A stretch of 64,000 nt of DNA from Acidimicrobiaceae bacterium (GTDB lineage: Bacteria; Actinomycetota; Acidimicrobiia; Acidimicrobiales; Ilumatobacteraceae): positions 57,153 through 121,152 of the forward strand of contig JACJWF010000012.1 in NCBI GenBank assembly GCA_020637295.1, given 5' to 3'. Below, piece after piece: positions 60,040 through 64,000 of this stretch. The number at the start of each line of letters is the position of its first letter. Position 1 is the first letter of the stretch. Below the pieces are notes generated by a model, which saw only the letters and a list, made by a program, of their open reading frames with translations, was not told the origin of the DNA and made no database searches. The translations under genes and the position numbers were made by a program.

Positions 60040-61068
60040 ATGCCTTCCGCCAGGGTGTTCTCGGCCATCGCGGTGGCCAGCACCCTGGTGGCCGGCGCCG
60101 CCACGGCCGGCTGCACCACCGCTGAGCCCGCACCCGTCACGGTGGTCGCGGCTGCGCCGCTGGCCGATCCACCGGCCGCCGAGGCCGGGTTCCCGTCGGC
60201 CGCGACCACCGGGGTGCCCACCGGCACCGTGCTGACCCTCTGGCGCGGCGGTGATCGCCTCGGGGGCGGCGACTCGCGCGCCACGGGCACCACCATCGTG
60301 GACGGCATCGCCTGCGACGTGTACGACGGGTTCCGTTTCGAGCTCGAGGGCGATCGCCAGATGCGCGTCGTCGGCCCGTGCGTCGTCGTCCGCAACTCAT
60401 GGTTCTCCAGCACGTCCGATGTCAGCGCGCTGCTGACCCAGACGGAGAGCAGCGGCCTGCTGGTGGTGGAGCGCAGCACGTTCGACGGTGGGCCGTTCCA
60501 CGTGCGCGGCGTGCAGGGCGACTTCGCCGACCTGCGCGTCAGCGACAGCGCCTTCTTCCGATTTGGCAACGCGGCGATCGAGATGAACGACCGCAGCGCG
60601 ACCGCCACCCTCACCGTCGAGGGGTGCTACCTGTTCGAGACCACCGGCTGGCCGCGTGACCAGCACGTCGACGGGGTGCAGATGGACGCCGGCGGGGCCG
60701 TGGTCGTCCGCAACACCACGATCCTCATCACCCCGTTCGGCGACCCCGGCGGGGCGGAGGATTACGACTACGTCAGCAACTCGGCGATCGGCGTGGGCGC
60801 GACGCTGGGCGACATCGGCACGGTGCTGCTGGAGGGCAACCTGCTGGCCGGCGGAGGGCGCCTGATCTACCTCCAGCAGAAGGACTACCGCTTCACCGGC
60901 GACGTGACCGTGCTGGACAACGTGTTCGATCAGCGCTGGTACCCCGCGGGCGCCATCTGGGGCCCGCTGCACCCGGACGGCTTGCCGGAGGGGCTGGTGT
61001 GGGAGGGCAACCGCCTGGGTGACGGCACCCCGGTGGACCTCGCTGCGGCGCTGGCGCTCAGCCCCTGA
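60040..61068 (+). CDS. beta-helix lipoprotein (paralogue 2)
   Basis: 342 residues from ATG 60040, with TACCAT 6 nt upstream. Lipoprotein signal ending ATAGC, then only the beta-helix: FDGGPFHVRGVQGDFADLRV, WPRDQHVDGVQMDAGGAVVV, YVSNSAIGVGATLGDIGTVL and AIWGPLHPDGLPEGLVWEGN. Strongly similar to the C-termini of its two neighbours. Anchored to the membrane rather than released. Confidence 0.82.
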   Translation: MPSARVFSAIAVASTLVAGAATAGCTTAEPAPVTVVAAAPLADPPAAEAGFPSAATTGVPTGTVLTLWRGGDRLGGGDSRATGTTIVDGIACDVYDGFRFELEGDRQMRVVGPCVVVRNSWFSSTSDVSALLTQTESSGLLVVERSTFDGGPFHVRGVQGDFADLRVSDSAFFRFGNAAIEMNDRSATATLTVEGCYLFETTGWPRDQHVDGVQMDAGGAVVVRNTTILITPFGDPGGAEDYDYVSNSAIGVGATLGDIGTVLLEGNLLAGGGRLIYLQQKDYRFTGDVTVLDNVFDQRWYPAGAIWGPLHPDGLPEGLVWEGNRLGDGTPVDLAAALALSP

Positions 61069-61177
61069 GCCGGCGCCCGGCCGCGGCAGGGACCTTCGAC
61101 CCTGGCCGCCCACTGCTCTTGTGCCCCTTGAGCGAAGTTTGACTCGGAGGGCCGACACGCGCTGCCGATGAACGTGC

Positions 61178-62716
61178 ATGCTCGCACACCCGCTCGACGT
61201 CTCCACCCGGCGGAACGCACCGCCCAACAAGCGCTTCCGCCGCCGGGCCCTCAAAGTGCTCTCGATGTCGCTGATGCTGCCGGCGTTCCTTCTGCCCCGC
61301 GGCTGCGGGCAGCCGGATCTGAGCACCGCTGGGTACACGCCCAAGGTCCAGACCGTGACATCCACCTCCGTGTCCGTCACCTGGCCCACCAGCCGGGGCG
61401 CGACCTCGTACCAGGTCGGCGTGGTGGACAGTGTGTCCGGCGTCGAGCACATCACCAAGACCTACTCGGCGTCCGCCGTGCTGACCTCACTGCCCGAGGG
61501 CAGCAAGGTCACCATCCGGGTGCGCGCCGTCGCCCGCCGCAACGTGATGCGCTGGTCGCGGTCGGTCTCCGTGCAACTGGCGGCACCCACCACCGCAGCA
61601 CCGACCACGGCACCGCCCACCACCGCCGCACCAGTGATCACCACGGCACCGCCCACCACCGCCGCACCAGTGATCACCACGGCACCGCCCACCACCGCGG
61701 CACCAGTGGTCACCACGGCACCGCCCACCACCGCACCTCCCACGACCGCCGCACCGACCACCGCACCCCCGACGACCGCCGCACCGACCACGGCGCCCCC
61801 GACGACCGCTGCACCCACCACAGCGCCGCCGACCACCAGCGCCCCGGCCTCCGGCCAGTTCCCGACAGCGGCCACGGCCGGCGTGCCGGCGGGCACCACG
61901 CTCGTCCCGTGGCCCGGGTCGCTGCGCACCTCCCAGGTCACCCCGACGTCCACGACCACCCGCAACGGCATGTCCTGCAAGGTCTTCGACCGCTTCGACA
62001 TCGCCATCACCAGCGCCACGACGATGTACATCGACTCGCCGTGTGTGGTGTTCACCCGCACCCGGTTCAGCACCACCGCCGACTGGTTCACCATCATCCA
62101 GGCTTCCTCGGACATGCAGTACCTGGAGGTCAGTGACTCCGACTTCGACGGAGGGCCGTACCACGTGCGTGGCATCCTCGCCGACTACGGCAGCGTCACC
62201 GTGCTGCGTTCCGAGTTCACCCGCTTCGGCAACGCCGGCGTGGAGGTCACCGACCGCAGCGCCACCCGGACCATGACGGTCACCGACAGCTACTTCTACG
62301 AGCCGGGCGGCTGGCCCCGCGACCAGCACGTGGACGGCATCCAGATGAACGCCGGCGGCAGCGCGATCATCCGCAACAACACGATCATCGTCAATCCCTA
62401 CGGCGCGACGGTGGGCGACACCAGCTATGTGTCCACCTCCGCCATCGGCATCGGCACGGCACTCGGCAGCATCGGCTCGGTGACCATCGATCACAACCTC
62501 CTCGCCGGTGGTGGTTTCGTGATCTACGTGCAGAACAAGTCCTACACCTGGACTGGCACGACCACGATCACGGGCAACGTCTTCGACCGCCGCTACGGGT
62601 CGGAGAGCGGGATCTGGGGGCCGTTGTACCCCAGCCAGCTCCCTCCCGGCCTGGTGTGGAGCGACAACTACTGGGACTCGGTCAGCGAGTGCAGCCTGTT
62701 CGACGCCCTCCACTGA
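61178..62716 (+). CDS. beta-helix lipoprotein with FN3-like domain and Thr/Pro/Ala stalk (paralogue 3)
   Basis: 512 residues. A hydrophobic start (VLSMSLMLPAFLLPRGC) resembles a lipobox; an FN3-like domain follows (VQTVTSTSVSVTWPTSRGAT; VTIRVRAVARRN), then ~90 residues of TTAAPTTAPP repeats, then the shared beta-helix (FDGGPYHVRGILADYGSVTV; WPRDQHVDGIQMNAGGSAII; GIWGPLYPSQLPPGLVW). The start is uncertain; ATG 61178 is used. Confidence 0.8.
   Translation: MLAHPLDVSTRRNAPPNKRFRRRALKVLSMSLMLPAFLLPRGCGQPDLSTAGYTPKVQTVTSTSVSVTWPTSRGATSYQVGVVDSVSGVEHITKTYSASAVLTSLPEGSKVTIRVRAVARRNVMRWSRSVSVQLAAPTTAAPTTAPPTTAAPVITTAPPTTAAPVITTAPPTTAAPVVTTAPPTTAPPTTAAPTTAPPTTAAPTTAPPTTAAPTTAPPTTSAPASGQFPTAATAGVPAGTTLVPWPGSLRTSQVTPTSTTTRNGMSCKVFDRFDIAITSATTMYIDSPCVVFTRTRFSTTADWFTIIQASSDMQYLEVSDSDFDGGPYHVRGILADYGSVTVLRSEFTRFGNAGVEVTDRSATRTMTVTDSYFYEPGGWPRDQHVDGIQMNAGGSAIIRNNTIIVNPYGATVGDTSYVSTSAIGIGTALGSIGSVTIDHNLLAGGGFVIYVQNKSYTWTGTTTITGNVFDRRYGSESGIWGPLYPSQLPPGLVWSDNYWDSVSECSLFDALH
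61588..61851 (+). repeat. tandem repeats encoding the Thr/Pro/Ala stalk
   Basis: Repeated units such as gcaccgcccaccaccgccg and 33-bp blocks with gtgatcaccacg, encoding TTAAPTTAPP and TTAAPVITTAPP. Likely a length-variable cell-surface stalk. Confidence 0.85.
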
Positions 62717-62762
62717 GGACGAACGCCACCCGCCGGGCGGGCCTGATCGCTAGAGTCGCCGT

Positions 62763-64000
62763 GTGACGATCGAGGCGACCACCCCGTCGATCGCGGTCGC
62801 CTCGGTGAAGACCAAGCGCTCGACCCCGCTGCTCCTCCTCCAGATCTACATCTGGTTGATGGCCGGGCTGCCGGCACGGCTGGTGATCGGCTCGATCGGC
62901 TCCTTCGGCTCACCGGCCTCGCTCGCCGGCCTTCTGACCTTCGGCCTCTGGGCGGTGTCGGCGGGCAAGGAGGGCACACTGCCCCGAGTGGTCTGGCCGG
63001 TCCGGTTCGGGTTGCTCGCGCTGTGGATCCCCACCCTGCTCAGCTACGCGATCATGCACCTCCATTCCAACCCGGCGGACGAGGTGAACGGGGCAGACCG
63101 GGCGCTGCTGTTCCTGCTGGTCTGGTCCGGCGCGGCGCTCCTCACGGCCGAAGGCCTGGCCGGGCTGGACGAACTGCTCCGCCTGCTGCGCACGCTGGCC
63201 GTCGCCGCTGCCTACGTGTCCGCCGTGGCCATCGCCCAGTCGCGGTTCGGCTTCGACTTCACCTTGTGGCTGGCGAAGATCCCCGGCCTGTCCGTGTCCG
63301 GCGAGCTGGACTCCGTGCTCAACCGATCCGGCTTCAATCGCCCGGCGGGTACGGCCACCCACCCCATCGAGCTCGGCTGCGTGCTGGCCATCGTCCTCGG
63401 CCTCACCATCGTGCTCGCCGTCTTCGACCATGGGTGGAAGGTGCGCACCAGGTGGCTCACGCTCGCCGTCATCGGCCTCGGCATCCCCCTTGCGCTCTCC
63501 CGCGCCGGCATCCTCAGCGCCGCCATCGTGCTGGTGTTCTGGCTGGCTGGCGCCAACCGCAAGCACGCGATGCGCACGCTGGCCGCGTCGGCCGGCTTCG
63601 TCGTGCTCCTGTTCCTCACCACGCCCGGCCTGCTCGGCACGCTGAAGAACTGGTTCGCCGGCTGGAGCCAGGACCAGAGCATCTCCACCCGAACCGACGA
63701 CTACCCAGCGGTGGCCTACTACATCCGCCGCTCACCGATCATCGGGCGCGGCCCCTCCACGTTCCTGCCGAAGTTCCGCATCCTCGACAACCAGTGGCTG
63801 CTCCAGCTCATCGAGGTCGGCGTCATCGGCGCCGTCGGGTTCGCCATCTACCTCCTGCTGCCCGGCTTCCTCGGCCGCTCCGCCCGCCACCGCCAGCCGG
63901 ACGAGCTGTGGCGCGCCATGGGGCAGGCACTCGCCGGCTCCAGCATGGTGGCCATCGTCGCGTCGGCCAGCTTCGACTCGTTCACGTTCCCCATGTTCCC
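62763..64000 (+). CDS. O-antigen-ligase-like membrane protein, 3' end outside window
   Basis: At least 412 residues from GTG 62763 (TAGAGT 6 nt upstream). Around ten helices, e.g. LLLLQIYIWLMAGLPARLVI, LLFLLVWSGAALLTAEGLAG, GCVLAIVLGLTIVLAV and VIGLGIPLALSRAGILSAAI, and a large loop with GRGPSTFLPKFRILDNQWLL. The S-R-[AS]-G and late N-x-[WY] loop match the Wzy_C/O-antigen ligase family, which polymerises or ligates polysaccharide repeat units. Continues past 64000. Confidence 0.85.
   Translation, partial: MTIEATTPSIAVASVKTKRSTPLLLLQIYIWLMAGLPARLVIGSIGSFGSPASLAGLLTFGLWAVSAGKEGTLPRVVWPVRFGLLALWIPTLLSYAIMHLHSNPADEVNGADRALLFLLVWSGAALLTAEGLAGLDELLRLLRTLAVAAAYVSAVAIAQSRFGFDFTLWLAKIPGLSVSGELDSVLNRSGFNRPAGTATHPIELGCVLAIVLGLTIVLAVFDHGWKVRTRWLTLAVIGLGIPLALSRAGILSAAIVLVFWLAGANRKHAMRTLAASAGFVVLLFLTTPGLLGTLKNWFAGWSQDQSISTRTDDYPAVAYYIRRSPIIGRGPSTFLPKFRILDNQWLLQLIEVGVIGAVGFAIYLLLPGFLGRSARHRQPDELWRAMGQALAGSSMVAIVASASFDSFTFPMF

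Noticed and set aside
57926..60133. 735-codon minus-strand frame opposite the first beta-helix gene
   Set aside because: Low-complexity Gly/Ala/His/Arg composition; the plus strand has signal peptide, RBS and repeats.
61588..61851. Repeats as CRISPR
   Set aside because: Protein stalk repeats (TTAAP units) without unique spacers.

Overview
The window is high-GC DNA with actinobacterial hallmarks. These include an rplS-trmD block with a DUF2469 protein and a YraN nuclease, an AddAB-type recombination pair, an LPXTG surface protein, GTG starts, 4-nt gene overlaps and many apparently leaderless promoters (a TANNNT -10 box 6-8 nt before the start codon). I would guess an acidimicrobial-type actinobacterium, but no 16S or other phylogenetic marker is present to prove it.

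Layout. 1-904: C-terminal part of a conjugative coupling protein (TraG/TraD type), cut off exactly where its Walker A motif should be. 995-3332: a class-III aminotransferase and two small membrane proteins. 3397-3600: tRNA-His and tRNA-Lys. 3681-9433: an accessory stretch of small lipoproteins, a leucine-rich-repeat protein, unassigned genes and a Fic/Doc-type toxin-antitoxin pair. 9640-12197: an intact IS21-family element with a 6-bp target duplication. 12705-17942: housekeeping-like genes: a MerR regulator with a divergent methyltransferase, two GNAT acetyltransferases, a quinone oxidoreductase, an SDR and two tandem flavodoxin-fold oxidoreductases.

18038-32118 (minus strand) is the most unusual region. 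A 2,789-residue secreted Rhs/YD-repeat protein with an Stv-like tip is followed by a chain of short secreted toxin-like proteins. Each has its own Sec signal and a shared linker, and they alternate with candidate immunity genes joined by overlapping stop/start codons. One module is split by an IS3-family element and frameshifted; the last is a stub of a papain-fold (Tox-PL) toxin. I read this as a modular polymorphic-toxin array.

32237-34351: an AAA/DUF4143 ATPase with its own repeat-rich promoter and a ParDE toxin-antitoxin pair, flanked by a diverged duplication of the 3' end of the adjacent RNA methyltransferase gene. 34388-47503: core genes: 23S rRNA-type methyltransferase, rpe, AddB/AddA, enoyl-CoA hydratase, SDR, YraN, DUF2469, rplS, trmD, DUF952. 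47563-49434: an LPXTG-anchored repeat surface protein.

49765-64000 looks like an extracellular polysaccharide locus. NadE-like and AsnB-like amidating enzymes, an acyl carrier protein, an AMP-ligase and a GNAT-like protein are followed by two Wzz-like membrane proteins, three tandem secreted beta-helix paralogues and an O-antigen-ligase-like protein that runs off the window.
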